Of a DNA stretch of 64,000 nt, positions 42,752 to 55,684 are shown piece after piece. The notes below the pieces were generated by a model. That model was not told the DNA's origin. It saw only the letters and a list, made by a program, of their open reading frames with translations, and searched no databases. Source of the stretch: Burkholderia sp. (GTDB lineage: Bacteria > Pseudomonadota > Gammaproteobacteria > Burkholderiales > Burkholderiaceae); contig CP144361.1 in the NCBI GenBank assembly GCA_040954445.1, positions 1,054,001 through 1,118,000 of the forward strand, written 5' to 3'. Each line of letters starts with the position of its first letter. The first letter of the stretch is position 1. A program made the translations under genes and the position numbers.

Positions 42752-43878
42752 GAAGTTATTGAATAAATCGAGCATGAAGACGCAAGGGCATCTACGGGCA
42801 TAATTCAGGCGATATGAACGGATTGCGGACGAGCGCGGTCCAACCATATGGTTGATGACACCGACTCGCAGGCGACCTCGGTCGCCTGCGAGTCGGTGTG
42901 GCGCGCCCAGAGAAAGTTGCCGGTAAGCGTCTTGAACCGATATATCGCATTCTCGGCAAGCGATCGCTGGTGGTAGCCACTGTCTTGCTTCCATTCTCGA
43001 CGACCGTCACGGGCAATTGCATCAACTGCGCCATTACGCCACGCTGCACCGGGCATATTCGCTGGCCAATGAGCGGCACCCTCGCGTGGTGGAATCGAAG
43101 GAACAGCACTGCGTGCAGCAATGGCCGCATGGCATAGCTTGGTGTCGTAGGCACCATCACCGCCGATGACATCGATCTGTTCGTCGCGTGGAATCTGGTC
43201 GAGCAACTTGGCCAGAGCGTCACCGTCAGCCACATTCTGATTCGTCATTAGCGCGGCATGCACTTGACCCGTATTGGCGTTGAGCGCGAGATGGACTTTA
43301 CGCCACGTGCGCCGCTTCGAGTAGCCGTGCTGGCGCACCTTCCATGCACCTTCTCCATAGACCTTCAGACCGGTGCTGTCGACAACCAGATGAATCGGTT
43401 CATTGTCACGAAGGATCGGCAGTTTGACATCAAGCGTTTTTGCCCGGCGAAAGAGCGTGGTGTAATTCGGCACCGGCAAGCTCGGGAAGGCCAGATCACG
43501 CAGATTTTGGGTGAAACCAACCTTGCAGGGCGCGCAACGTCAGTCGATAGACGGTCTTCACGCCAAGTAATGCCTGAACCAGGCGTATCGCCGTCTAGAC
43601 ACGGGCGACCACGTGTGGGTATGGCGTCGGGTATTCTGGCAAGAACGGCCTCATCTATCCATATCGTCACGTTCTCCCGGTTGATCAGGCCTTCATTATA
43701 GGCCGCCCAATTCCTGACACGGTAGCGTGCCTTCGGCCCACTTGTCTTGTGTATGTGCTTGCGCATTTTCTTGGAAAAATTAGGCAGTTACTCTGGAATC
43801 TGACTTGATAGGGGGCTGGCCCCGCGACCGTTGCGCGTAAAGGTCAACGGATCTGGCTCGATTTATGCAACAATTGCC
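42752..43878 (-). mobile_element. IS-A copy, degenerate ends
   Basis: 1,127 bp. Both terminal repeats carry changes (GAAGTTATTGAATAAATC; GCAACAATTGCC). The largest transposase piece is 43479-42805 (224 residues, from MPVPNYTTL to the end). Small indels at about 43520 and 43580 break the N-terminal part. It cuts the gene downstream of trpC. Confidence 0.85.
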
Positions 43879-43954
43879 CAGAGGGATTTCGCGGTCGATC
43901 GCGCCCTGCGCGCCGACCGGAAACGCCAGCTTGATTTCCATTTTGTTGGCCATC
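43879..43954 (-). pseudogene. N-terminal fragment of the gene after trpC
   Basis: About 11 bp after the trpC stop an ATG opens MANKMEIKLAFPVGAQGAID and continues to REIPL, where the IS-A cuts it. I do not recognise the protein. Confidence 0.35.
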
Positions 43955-43964
43955 GCGATATGCG

Positions 43965-44750
43965 TCAGAAGAACATCCGGGCGAGTTCCTCGCCCGGATG
44001 CTCGACACGCATGAAGGCCTCGCCGACCAGGAAGCTATCCACGTCGGCCGCCTTCATGCGTTCCACGTCGGCGCGTGACAGAATTGCCGATTCAGTCACG
44101 ACGATACGGTCGGCGGGTACCATGTCAAGCATGCCGAGCGTGGTCTCGATGGTGGTCTCGAAGGTGTGCAGGTTGCGGTTGTTAATGCCGATCAGCGGCG
44201 TCTTCAGCGTCAGCGCCTCGTTCATCTCGTCGCGGTCGTGGACCTCGACCAGCACCGCCAGGCCTAACGAGTGCGCATAGGCTTCCAGGTCCTGCATCTG
44301 TGGCGTCTCGAGCGCTGCGGCGATTAGCAGGATCCCGTCTGCACCCATCGCGCGCGCTTCGAGCACCTGGTAGAGATCGACGACGAAGTCCTTGCGCAGC
44401 ACCGGCAGTTCGCAAGCTTCACGGGCTTCTTTGAGATAGCGCGCGCTGCCCTGGAAAAACTGCTCTTCGGTCAGCACCGACAGGCAGGCCGCGCCGTGGC
44501 GCGCATACGAGGCCGCGATTTCGGCCGGAACGAAATGTTCACGCAGCACTCCTTTGGAGGGGCTGGCCTTCTTTACCTCAGCGATCACGGCGGACTGGCT
44601 AGCCGCATGTTTAGCGCGCAACGCGCCGACAAAGTCGCGTAGATCATGGGTTTCAGCCTCCAGCCTGAGGGCTTCGAGCGGCATGCTTTGCAGCGCGGCG
44701 GAGATTTCCTGACGCTTGACGCCGATGATTTGGTTGAGAATGTCACTCAT
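43965..44750 (-). CDS. trpC: indole-3-glycerol phosphate synthase
   Basis: Closes the indole ring in tryptophan synthesis. A 261-residue TIM barrel with [12 protein letters not shown] (catalytic Lys), [34 protein letters not shown] and VVTESAI, all typical. It is monofunctional, as expected for Burkholderia. trpE, trpG and trpD are not adjacent: an IS30-type end lies 24 bp upstream and an IS-A 87 bp downstream, so trpC is an orphan with no obvious native promoter. Confidence 0.97.
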   Translation of the reverse strand: MSDILNQIIGVKRQEISAALQSMPLEALRLEAETHDLRDFVGALRAKHAASQSAVIAEVKKASPSKGVLREHFVPAEIAASYARHGAACLSVLTEEQFFQGSARYLKEAREACELPVLRKDFVVDLYQVLEARAMGADGILLIAAALETPQMQDLEAYAHSLGLAVLVEVHDRDEMNEALTLKTPLIGINNRNLHTFETTIETTLGMLDMVPADRIVVTESAILSRADVERMKAADVDSFLVGEAFMRVEHPGEELARMFF

Positions 44751-44773
44751 GGCAAATCCGAAGGAATGGGGAC

Positions 44774-44833
44774 GGTTTCAAGAGTGGAGTGCAACACACC
44801 GCTGGTTAATGGGCTGGAGCTCGATCGGTGGGA
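44774..44833 (-). mobile_element. IS30-type end remnant upstream of trpC
   Basis: GGTTTCAAGAGTGGAGTGCA followed by ACACACCGCTGGTTAATGGG and CTGGAGCTCGATCGG, the inverse of the end of the IS30 remnant at 19470-19530. Confidence 0.6.
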
Positions 44834-44834
44834 T

Positions 44835-44911
44835 TATTGATCCCCAATTCATGATCTTGAAATTGGCAAATCGACCTTCATGTGAGGGACATGGAAAAAA
44901 ACGAGACACGA
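44835..44911. repeat. PAL-2 left arm abutting an IS630 remnant
   Basis: TATTGATCCCCAATTCATGA to AAACGAGACACGAG. The second arm is absent and IS630-like coding sequence starts within about 30 bp. This could be the left end of the parental IS630 element, or chance juxtaposition. Confidence 0.55.
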
Positions 44912-44939
44912 GATCGCTTCCTTGTGAGGCACGTGAAGA

Positions 44940-45465
44940 GCGGCGACCTCAAGTGAGCAAGCTGCGCACGCGCGGCTGGACCTACAACGAAATTTCCGAG
45001 CATACGAACCTGTCGCGCACGGGCGTGTGCGATATTTGCAAGCGCCACACCCGCGAAGGTGCGGCTAGATTGTGAGACAAGCCGAGCGGCAGAGCGGTGA
45101 ACCCAAGCCAAGCCATGAGTGAGTAGTAGGAAGCAGAAATTCGCACGCTGTTGCACGACCAGATGCCGGGCCAGCTGAAGATGTTGTTCGCGTTGTAGAC
45201 GCGACATGCCGTGCGGGAGTTGATCCGGCAGCGATGTGGTTTGACGCTGACGTTGTAAGGTATCGGCTTGCATCTCGCGCGCTGGGGCTTCACCCCACAA
45301 AAGCCGAAGGCGAGGAAATTTAGTGGGGCGACGAAACGGTGCTGTGCTCCGATGATGTACGGGGTCACTACGTACCAATGGGCACAAGACACCCGAACGG
45401 CGCCTGGCGAGCCGGCGCGAACGCTTGTCGGATGTCGACGGTGACAAACCGTCCAGGCGCATTGG
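44940..45465 (+). pseudogene. IS630-family transposase, degraded
   Basis: Readable in pieces: SKLRTRGWTYNEISEHTNLS and GVCDICKRHTREGA (the N-terminal helix-turn-helix), then DQMPGQLKMLFAL, RHAVRELIRQRCGL, LARWGFTPQKPKA, WGDETVLCSDDVRG and STVTN. These follow the order of IS630-type DDE transposases, in which WGDE(T/S) carries a catalytic Asp. Several stops and frameshifts occur. The 3' end is cut by MITE-1. Confidence 0.8.
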
Positions 45466-45469
45466 AAAA

Positions 45470-45631
45470 GGCGTTGTTGCATCAATCGAGCATGAAGGCG
45501 CAATGGAACGGATTGCGGACCTCGCTCGTCCGCAATCTGTTCATATCGCCTAAAATTATTGATCACGAAATTCGTGATCAATATGCCCGTCGATGCCATT
45601 ACGGCCTCGCGCTCGATTTATGTAACAACGC
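45470..45631 (+). mobile_element. MITE-1, 162-bp form
   Basis: Terminal repeats slightly degenerate (GCATCAATC; GTAACAACGCT). The central PAL-2 reads ATTGATCACGAAATTCGTGA, a perfect palindrome here. It joins the IS630 remnant to an IS-A fragment. Confidence 0.83.
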
Positions 45632-45715
45632 TATTCTCAGCAAGCAATCTCCGATGGTAGCCACTGCCTTTCTTCCATTCTAGACGACTGTCACGGGCAA
45701 TTGCATCAACCGCGC
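45632..45715 (-). mobile_element. IS-A internal fragment
   Basis: About 85 bp from the transposase region encoding the YHRRSLAEN area, sandwiched between MITE-1 and the next IS-A. Confidence 0.6.
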
Positions 45716-46840
45716 GGCGTTGTTGCATAAATTGAGTAAGAGCCGTTGACGTTTACGCGCAACGGTCACGGGGCCAGCCCCTATCGAATCAGATTCCAGA
45801 GTAACTGCCTATTTTTTGCCAAGAAAATGCGCAAGGACATACACAACAAGACAGGTAAACCGAAGACACGCTACCGTGTCAGGAATTGGGCGGCCTATAA
45901 TGCAGGCCTGATCAACCGGGGGAACGTATATGGATAGATGAAGCCGTCCTGGCCAGAATACCCGATGCCATACCCGCACGTGGTCGCCCGTGCCTATACG
46001 GCGATATGCCTGATTCAGGCATTACTTGGCGTGCAGACCGTCTATCGACTGACGTTGCGCGCCCTGCCAGGTTTCACCTAAAGTCTGCTCAATTTGGCCT
46101 TCCCGAGCTTGCCAGTGCGGCATTACACGACACTCTATCGCCAGACAAAAACGCTTAATGTCGAACTGCCAATCCTTTTCGACAACGAACCGATCCATCT
46201 GGTGGTGGACAGCACCGGTCTAAAGGTCTATGGCGAAGGTGAATGGAAGGTGCGCCAGCACGGCTACTCGAAGCGGAGTACGTGGCGTAAAGTTCATCTC
46301 GCGCTCAACCCGAATACGGGTAAACTGCATGCCGCACTAATGACACATCAGCATGTGGCTGACGGTGACGCTCTGGCCAAGTGGCTCAACCAGATTCAAT
46401 GCGAAGAACAAATCAATGTCATCGTCGGTGACGGTGACTACGACACCAAGCTATGCCATGCAGCCATTGCTGCACGCAGTGCTGTTTCTTCGATTCCGCC
46501 ACGCGAGGATGCCGCTCATTTGCCAGCGGATACGCCCGGTGCGGCGTGGCATAACGGCGCAGTTGATGCAATTGTCCGTGACAGTTGTCGAGCATGGAAA
46601 AAAGACAGTGGCTACCACCGGAGATCGTTTGCTGAGAATGCGATGTATCGGTTTAAGTCGCTTACCGGAAACTGTCTCTGGGCGCGTAATATCGCCACGC
46701 AGGCGAACGAGGTCTCCGTTCGCGTCGGCCTAATCAACCCGCATGGGGGGGTGGACCTCGCTCGTCCGCAAGCCGTTCGTATCGCCTGAAATTGCCCGTC
46801 GATGCATTGCGTCCTCTCGCTCGATTTATGCAACAACGCT
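45716..46840 (+). mobile_element. IS-A copy upstream of gyrB, inactive
   Basis: 1,125 bp. The transposase starts near 45828 (MRKDIHNKTGKPK) but is frameshifted near 45930 and 46010-46080. The main open piece 46094-46789 keeps both Asp motifs in diverged form (VGDGDYDT). More diverged from the consensus than most copies, so older. 46841-47022 contains no gene. Confidence 0.82.
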
Positions 46841-46935
46841 TTTTATGGCACAGAAGACGGGCTGGCACCCAGCCCGCTGAGTCGCGACTCTTTTCCTCCC
46901 ATTTCGCACCCCGAAGCGGTGATCCAGTACCGTGA

Positions 46936-49500
<2,565 letters not shown>

Positions 49501-49553
49501 GAAGCGGCTGTAGTGCAGCATGCTGGTGTCCAAAACGTAGTTAAAAGTTGAAG

Positions 49554-49572
49554 GCCCGCAGTTTCTGCGGGC
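49554..49572 (+). terminator. hairpin after gyrB, possible terminator
   Basis: GCCCGCAG-TTT-CTGCGGGC, an 8-bp GC stem with a 3-nt loop, 54 bp after the stop. There is no T-tract, so it may depend on Rho or act as an mRNA 3' end stabiliser. Confidence 0.5.
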
Positions 49573-49607
49573 ATCCGAGAGAATCAGGTTTGCAAAACGA
49601 ACCTCCC

Positions 49608-49769
49608 GGCGTTGTTGCATAAATCGAGTGTGAGGACGCAATGGAACGTATTGCGGACCTCGCTCGTCCGCAATCCGTTCATATCGCCTGAAATTATTGA
49701 TCCGAAATTCGTGATCAATATGCCCGTGGATGCCATTGCGTCCTCGCACTTGATTTATGCAACAACGCC
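49608..49769 (+). mobile_element. MITE-1, 162-bp form
   Basis: Complete with the PAL-2 26-mer. It is fused to the next IS-A, whose first nine bases (GGCGTTGTT) are missing at the junction. Confidence 0.88.
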
Positions 49770-50884
49770 GCATAAATCGAGCGAGATCCGTTGACGTTTA
49801 CGCGCAACGATCGCGGGGCCAGCCCCCTATCAAGTCAGATTCCAGAGTAACTGCTTAATTTTTGACAAGAAAATGTGCAAGGACATACACAAGACAGGTG
49901 AGCCGAAGGCACGCTACCGTGTCAGGAATTGGGCGGCCTTATAATGAAGGCCTGATCAACCGGGGGAACGTAACAATATGGATAGATGAAGCCGTCCTTG
50001 CCAGAATACCCGATGCCATACCCACACGTGGTCGCCCCTGTCTATACGGCGATACGCTGATTCAGACATTACTTGGCGTGAAGACCGTCTATCGACTGAC
50101 GTTGCGCGCCCTGCAAGGTTTCACCCAAAGTCTGCGCGATCTGGCCTTCCCGAGCTTGCCGGTGCCGAATTACACCACGCTCTGTCGCCGGGCAAAAACG
50201 CTTGATGTCGAACTGCCGATCCTTCGTGACAATGAACCGATTTATCTGGTTGTCGACAGCACCGGTCTGAAGGTCTATGGAGAAGGTGAATGGAAGGTGC
50301 GCCAGCACGGCTACTCGAAGCGGCGCACGTGGCGTAAAGTCCATCTCGCGCTCAATGCGAATACGGGTCAAGTGCATGCCGCGCTAATGACGAATCAGAA
50401 TGTGGCTGACGGTGACGCTCTGGCCAAGTTGCTCGACCAGATTCCACGCGAAGAACAAATCGATGTCATCGGCGGTGATGGTGCCTACGACACCCAGCCA
50501 TGCCATGTGGCCATTGCTGCACGCAGTGCTATTCCTTCGATTCCGCCACGCGAGGGTGCCGTTCATTGGCCAGCGGATATGCCCGGTGCGGCGTGGCGTA
50601 ATGGCGCGGTTGATGCAATTGCCACTGACGGTCGTCGAGAATGGAAGCAAGACAGTGGCTACCACCGGCGATCGCTTGCCGAGAATGCGATGTATCGGTT
50701 CAAGACCCTCACCGGCAACTGTCTCTGGGCGCGTCACATCGACTCGCAGGCGACCGAGGTCTCCATTCGCGTCGGCGTCATCAACCGTATGGTGGACCTC
50801 GCTCGTCCGCAATCCGTTCGTATTGCCTAAAATCATGCCCGTCGATGCTATTGCATCCTCACACTCGATTTATGCAACAACGCC
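49770..50884 (+). mobile_element. IS-A lacking the tip of its left end
   Basis: The left terminal repeat starts at GCATAAATCGAGCG. The transposase frame 49862-50830 (322 codons) is open, but an extra T near 49940 means that the first ~25 residues are out of the native frame (MTRKCARTYTRQ). From YNEGLINRG onward it is normal, with all DDE and YREK residues. No duplication at the outer flanks. Confidence 0.87.
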
Positions 50885-50979
50885 GGTTGAAGTTATTGGT
50901 ACGTTCTCTTTACCAGTCACGGAATTCACTGGTTGGTGAAGGTGTTGTACTTCACATTTGAGTCCGCCTGGTCACTGCT

Positions 50980-51900
50980 GTGTCTGATTTTTCGTTTAAC
51001 AAACTGGTGATTTTCGGTGTCGGCCTGATCGGCGGTTCGCTGGCGCGCGCGCTGCGCGAGCGCGGCACCGTAAAGGCTGGCCACATGATCGGCGTCGGTC
51101 GCTCGCCGACTTCGGTCGAGCGCGCGCGCGAGCTGGGCATTGTCGACGCGATCGCCTCACTCGACGACGAGGCGCAACTGCGCGCCTCGCTCGACGGTGC
51201 CGACCTAGTGCTGCTGGCCGTGCCGGTCGCGCAGACCGGTCCGCTGCTGGCGCGCATCGCGCCGCTGCTCGATCACGTTACTATCGTCACTGATGCGGGT
51301 AGCACCAAGTGCGACGTGGTGAAAGCCGCGCGCAAAGCGCTCAGCGAGAAGATCGCCCAGTTCGTACCTGCCCACCCGATCGCCGGGTGCGAATCGAGCG
51401 GCGGAGAAGCCGCGCTGCCCGATCTCTACGTCGGTCGAAACGTGGTGATCTGCGCGCTGCCCGAGAACCAGGCCGGCTCGGTCGAACGGGTCGACGCGAT
51501 GTGGCGTGCCACCGGCGCGGTGACGCGTGCGATGGACGCCGCCCAGCACGACCGCGTGTTTGCCGCCGTCAGCCACCTGCCGCACGTGCTGTCGTTCGCG
51601 CTGGTCGAGCAGATCCTCTGCGAGGCCGACGCGGAGCTGAAGTTTTCATTCGCCGCCGGCGGCTTCCGCGATTTCACGCGAATCGCGGCCTCCAGCCCAG
51701 AAATATGGCGCGATGTTTGCGTCGCCAATCGTCGTGCGCTGCTCGACGAGCTCGACGCATACACACGCGTTCTGGCGCGTTTGCGCGAGGCGATCGAGGC
51801 TGGCGACGGCGCGGCGCTGGAGGCGGTGTTTGCCCGTTCGCGCGCCGCGCGCACGGCATGGCAGGAACGCGGCGACAAACCTGTCTCCGGCCCAGTTTAG
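50980..51900 (+). CDS. tyrA: prephenate dehydrogenase TyrA
   Basis: Oxidises prephenate for tyrosine synthesis, using NAD(P). 306 residues: Rossmann motif GVGLIGGSLARAL at 14-26, VTDAGSTK, PAHPIAGCESSG and AAVSHLPHVLSFAL. It starts with GTG at 50980; a clear RBS is lacking. The 95 bp upstream carry an IS30-like end (GGTGTTGTACTTCACATTTG), so the translation start has probably been altered. In relatives tyrA overlaps or touches aroA. Here a PAL-2 sits 4 bp after the stop and 1.5 kb of IS DNA separates them. Confidence 0.95.
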   Translation: MSDFSFNKLVIFGVGLIGGSLARALRERGTVKAGHMIGVGRSPTSVERARELGIVDAIASLDDEAQLRASLDGADLVLLAVPVAQTGPLLARIAPLLDHVTIVTDAGSTKCDVVKAARKALSEKIAQFVPAHPIAGCESSGGEAALPDLYVGRNVVICALPENQAGSVERVDAMWRATGAVTRAMDAAQHDRVFAAVSHLPHVLSFALVEQILCEADAELKFSFAAGGFRDFTRIAASSPEIWRDVCVANRRALLDELDAYTRVLARLREAIEAGDGAALEAVFARSRAARTAWQERGDKPVSGPV

Positions 51901-51903
51901 TCT

Positions 51904-51929
51904 TATTGATCACGAATTTCGAATCAATA
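51904..51929. repeat. PAL-2 palindrome, 26-bp form after tyrA
   Basis: TATTGATCACGAATTTCG then AATCAATA, TA at both ends. Confidence 0.7.
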
Positions 51930-52126
51930 ATGCGGGGCTGATTAACCGGGGGAGCGTGACGATATGGATAGATGAAGCCATCCTTGCCAGAAGACCCGCG
52001 CCGCCATACCCACGCATGGTCTCGCCCACGTCTACACGGCGATATGCTTATTCAGGCATTACTTGGCGCATGAAGACCGTCTATCGACTGACGTTGCGCG
52101 CCCTGCAAGGTTTCACGGCGTTGTTG
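51930..52126 (+). mobile_element. IS-A internal fragment
   Basis: The N-terminal part of an IS-A transposase (LINRGSVTIWIDEA, MKTVYRLTLRALQGF) with several indels, ending in a terminal-repeat scrap GGCGTTGTTG next to the following copy. Confidence 0.7.
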
Positions 52127-53250
52127 GGCGTTGTTGCATAAATCGAGTGTGAGGACGCAATAGAATTGACGGGATAATTTCAGGCGATACGAACGGATTG
52201 CGGACGAACGAGGTTCGCCATACGGTTGATGACGCCGACGCGAACGGAGACTTCGGTCGCCTGCGCGTCGATGTGACGCGCCCAGAGACAGTTGCCTGTG
52301 AGGGTCTTGAACCGATACATCGCATTCTCGGCAAGCGATCGCCGGTGGTAGCCACTTTTTGCTTTCATTCTTGACGACCGTCACGGGCAATTGCATCAAC
52401 CGCGCCATTACGCCACGCCGCACCGGGCATATCCGCTGGCCAATGAGCGGCACCCTCGCGTGGCGGAATCGAAGGAATAGCACTGCGTGCAGCAATGGCC
52501 GCATGGCATGGCTTGGTGTCGTAGGCACCGTCACCGCCGATGACATCGATTTGTTCTTCGCGTGGAATCTGGTCGAGCAACTTGGCCAGAGCGTCACCGT
52601 CAGCCACATTCTGATTCGTCATTAGCGCGGCATGCACTTGACCTGTATTCGCGTTGAGCGCGAGATGGACTTTACGCCACGTGCGCCGCTTCGAGTAGCC
52701 GTGCTGGCGCACCTTCCATTCACCTTCTCCATAGACCTTCAGACCGGTGCTGTCGACAACCAGATAGATCGGTTCATTGTCACGAAGGATCGGCAGTTCG
52801 ACATCAAGCGTTTTTGCCCGGCGACAGAGCGTGGTGTAATTCGGTACCGGCAAGCTCGGGAAGGCCAGATCGCGCAGACTTTGGGTGCAACCTTGCAGGG
52901 CGCGCAACGTCAGTCGATAGACGGTCTTCACGCCAAGTAATGCCTGAATCAGCGTATCGCCCGTATAGACACGGGCGACCACGTGTGGGTATGGCATCGG
53001 GTATCTGGCAAGGACGGCTTCATCTATCCATATTGTTACGTTCCCCCGGTTGATCAGGCCTTCATTATAGGCCGCCCAATTCCTGACACGGTAGCGTGCC
53101 TTCGGCTCACCTTTCTTGTGTATGTCCTTGCGCATTTTCTTGGCAAAAATTAGGCAGTTACTCCTCTGGAATCTGACTTGATAGGAGGCTGGCCCCGCGA
53201 CCGGTGCGCGTAAACGTCAACGACTCTCGTTCGATTTATGCAACAACGAC
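52127..53250 (-). mobile_element. IS-A between tyrA and aroA
   Basis: 1,124 bp. The transposase is in two main frames, 53135-52365 (256 residues, with a one-base change of frame near 52970) and 52368-52180 for the C-terminal part. The left end is degenerate (GCAACAACGAC). No target duplication. About 90 bp after it (53251-53342) hold no gene. Confidence 0.85.
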
Positions 53251-53342
53251 CCCTTTAAATCCCGTCAGGCCAGCCTCTTGACGCTCGTGGCCTCATCGAA
53301 AAAAACGTGTATGAACAACTCGATCTGCTACACACTTCACTC

Positions 53343-53461
53343 TTATGCCTCCACAATTCGTAATCTTGAAATTAGAAAATCGTCTCTCATGTCTTGTTTT
53401 GCGATGCCGCGCACATGAGGGACGATTTTCTAATTTCAAGATTACGAATTGTGGAGCAATA
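53343..53461. repeat. PAL-2 palindrome, long form, in the aroA leader
   Basis: Near-perfect arms: CTCCACAATTCGTAATCTTG against CAAGATTACGAATTGTGGAG, with AAATTAGAAAATCGTC between. It ends 18 bp before the aroA ATG and would form a very strong hairpin in the mRNA. Confidence 0.85.
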
Positions 53462-53479
53462 AAACCTCCCAGGATCATT

Positions 53480-54781
53480 ATGAAATTCCTCGATCTCGGT
53501 CCGTATTCCCATGCTGCGGGCACGGTACGCTTGCCCGGCTCGAAGAGCATCTCGAACCGCGTGCTGCTGCTGGCCGCGCTGTGCGAGGGGGTGACGACGA
53601 TCACCAACCTGCTCGACTCCGACGACACCCGCGTGATGCTGTCCGCGCTGTCCGCGCTGGGAGTGACACTCTTGGACGACGGCGACACCTACGTGGTGAC
53701 CGGCACCGGCGGCGCGTTTCCCGCCAAGACGGGCGACCTGTTCCTCGGTAACGCCGGCACCGCGGTGCGACCGCTGACGGCTGCTTTGGCCGTAAACAGC
53801 GGCGACTACCGTGTACGCGGCGTGCCGCGCATGCACGAGCGACCGATCGGCGATCTGGTCGATGGGCTGCGCCAGATCGGCGCGGCGATCGACTACGAGC
53901 AGAATGAAGGTTTCCCGCCGCTGCGGATCCGCCCAGCCAGGATCACGATCGACGGCCCAATCCGGGTGCGTGGCGATGTTTCCAGCCAGTTTCTAACCGC
54001 GCTGCTGATGGCGCTTCCACTAGTCGGCCAGCCAGGCGACGTGAGCGTGGTCGAGGTGGAGGGCGAGCTGATCTCCAATCCCTATGTCGAGATCACTATC
54101 AAGCTGATGGCGCGCTTCGACGTGCAGGTCGAGTGCGATAGCTGGCAGCGCTTTACGGTGCCGTCCACCCGCTATCGTTCGCCGGGCAGCATCATGGTGG
54201 AAGGCGACGCTTCCTCGGCCTCCTACTTCCTGGCGGCCGGCGCCCTCGGCGGCGGCCCACTACGCATCGAGGGCGTCGGTCGCGCGAGCATCCAGGGCGA
54301 CGTCAATTTCGCCTCGGCGCTGATGCGAATGGGCGCAAACGTCGCGATGGGCGACGACTGGATCGAGGTGCACGGGATTGGCCACGATCATGGCAAGCTT
54401 GAGCCGATCGACATGGACTTCAACCTGATTCCCGATGCAGCGATGACGATCGCGGTCGCTGCGCTGTTCGCAGACGGCACCAGCGCGCTGCGTAACATCG
54501 CCAGCTGGCGCGTCAAGGAAACTGACCGGATCGCCGCGATGGCGACCGAGCTGCGTAAGGTTGGTGCAGCCGTGGAGGAGGGGGTCGACTTCTTGGTGGT
54601 GACGCCACCCGCGCAACTGCTACCAAACGTAGCGATCAATACTTACAACGACCACCGGATGGCAATGTGCTTCTCGCTAGTCAGCCTCGGCGGTATGCCG
54701 GTGCGCATCAAGGACCCGAAGTGCGTGGCCAAGACCTTCCCCTACTATTTCGACTGCTTTACCGCGCTTGCCAGGCGCTGA
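53480..54781 (+). CDS. aroA: 3-phosphoshikimate 1-carboxyvinyltransferase (EPSP synthase)
   Basis: Sixth step of the shikimate pathway. 433 residues with [17 protein letters not shown], the [17 protein letters not shown] signature, [15 protein letters not shown], and [18 protein letters not shown] near the C-terminus. The ATG at 53480 ([16 protein letters not shown]) has AGGA 5-10 bp upstream. The frame is open back into PAL-2 to 53345 but that part is not conserved. The stop is 13 bp before the cmk start. Confidence 0.97.
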   Translation: MKFLDLGPYSHAAGTVRLPGSKSISNRVLLLAALCEGVTTITNLLDSDDTRVMLSALSALGVTLLDDGDTYVVTGTGGAFPAKTGDLFLGNAGTAVRPLTAALAVNSGDYRVRGVPRMHERPIGDLVDGLRQIGAAIDYEQNEGFPPLRIRPARITIDGPIRVRGDVSSQFLTALLMALPLVGQPGDVSVVEVEGELISNPYVEITIKLMARFDVQVECDSWQRFTVPSTRYRSPGSIMVEGDASSASYFLAAGALGGGPLRIEGVGRASIQGDVNFASALMRMGANVAMGDDWIEVHGIGHDHGKLEPIDMDFNLIPDAAMTIAVAALFADGTSALRNIASWRVKETDRIAAMATELRKVGAAVEEGVDFLVVTPPAQLLPNVAINTYNDHRMAMCFSLVSLGGMPVRIKDPKCVAKTFPYYFDCFTALARR

Positions 54782-54794
54782 GCCATTTCTCCAG

Positions 54795-55478
54795 ATGCAA
54801 TCGACCCGACCATTCTATCTGCCCCCCGTCATCACGATCGACGGCCCGACCGCTTCCGGAAAAGGTACCGTCGCCGCGCTGGTGGCGGCGCACCTCGGTT
54901 TCCACTGGCTCGACAGCGGTGCACTGTACCGGATCGTGGCACTAGCGAGCCAGCGCTACGGGATCGAGCCCGACGACGAGGCGGGGCTGGCGAAGCTGGT
55001 CGACGACCTGCACATCAGCTTCCGTGAGGGTTGCGCACAGCTCGACGGGATCGATGTGTCCAACCAAATTCGCGCCGAAGCGGTCGGCAACCGCGCCTCG
55101 GCGATCGCCGTGCACAGCAGCGTGCGAGCTACGCTGGTGGCATGCCAGCAGGCTTTCCGCAAGACTCCGGGTCTGGTCGCGGACGGTCGCGACATGGGCA
55201 CCGTGATCTTCCCCGACGCCGGCCTCAAAGTGTTCCTGACAGCGAGTGTCGAGGCTCGTGCAGAGCGCCGGTATAAGCAATTGATGCAAAAAGATGTTTC
55301 TGCTAGTATTAATAACTTGTTCCGAGATTTGCGTGAACGAGATGCGCGAGACAGAAACCGCGCGGTCGCGCCACTGGACCCCGCGAAAGATGCGAATTTG
55401 CTCGATACCTCGGGCCTGACGATCGCACAAGCGGTCGAGCAGGTCCTGGTTTGGTACCTGGAAGTCTCGTCGGGCTAG
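54795..55478 (+). CDS. cmk: cytidylate kinase
   Basis: Phosphorylates CMP and dCMP. 227 residues from the ATG at 54795 ([11 protein letters not shown]). P-loop [19 protein letters not shown], then LDSGALYR and [15 protein letters not shown] for CMP binding, and RRYKQL plus [13 protein letters not shown] in the lid region. An alternative TTG start at 54768 would overlap aroA by 14 bp. It follows the aroA-cmk-rpsA-ihfB order of the lineage. Confidence 0.96.
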   Translation: MQSTRPFYLPPVITIDGPTASGKGTVAALVAAHLGFHWLDSGALYRIVALASQRYGIEPDDEAGLAKLVDDLHISFREGCAQLDGIDVSNQIRAEAVGNRASAIAVHSSVRATLVACQQAFRKTPGLVADGRDMGTVIFPDAGLKVFLTASVEARAERRYKQLMQKDVSASINNLFRDLRERDARDRNRAVAPLDPAKDANLLDTSGLTIAQAVEQVLVWYLEVSSG

Positions 55479-55684
55479 CTGGCCTGAATGTGCCGGCGGC
55501 GCAGCGAATCACGCAGTACCCGCAGCATACAGTGATAGTAGTAGGTGCTTCAGGCGTCCGGCGCGGGCCGGTTCCCGAGGCGGGTTTTAACCCTTATAAC
55601 CCCGTGTGGTAATCGCATCGCCAGCCAGGCGCCAGGTGGCCCGGGCAAGAGAGACGGCGCGGCACCATGCACAATTCGATTTTT
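55479..55684. other. cmk-rpsA intergenic leader
   Basis: About 200 bp without a gene. It has GC-rich inverted repeats around 55555-55585 (CGGCGCGGGCCGG, CCCGAGGCGGG), which could be part of an S1 autoregulatory leader. That is a guess from position only. Confidence 0.3.

Noticed and set aside
45470..46840. Clusters of short repeated sequence that might be a CRISPR array
   Set aside because: Repeats are IS ends and MITEs of variable spacing, with no regular 25-40 bp repeat/spacer pattern and no cas genes.
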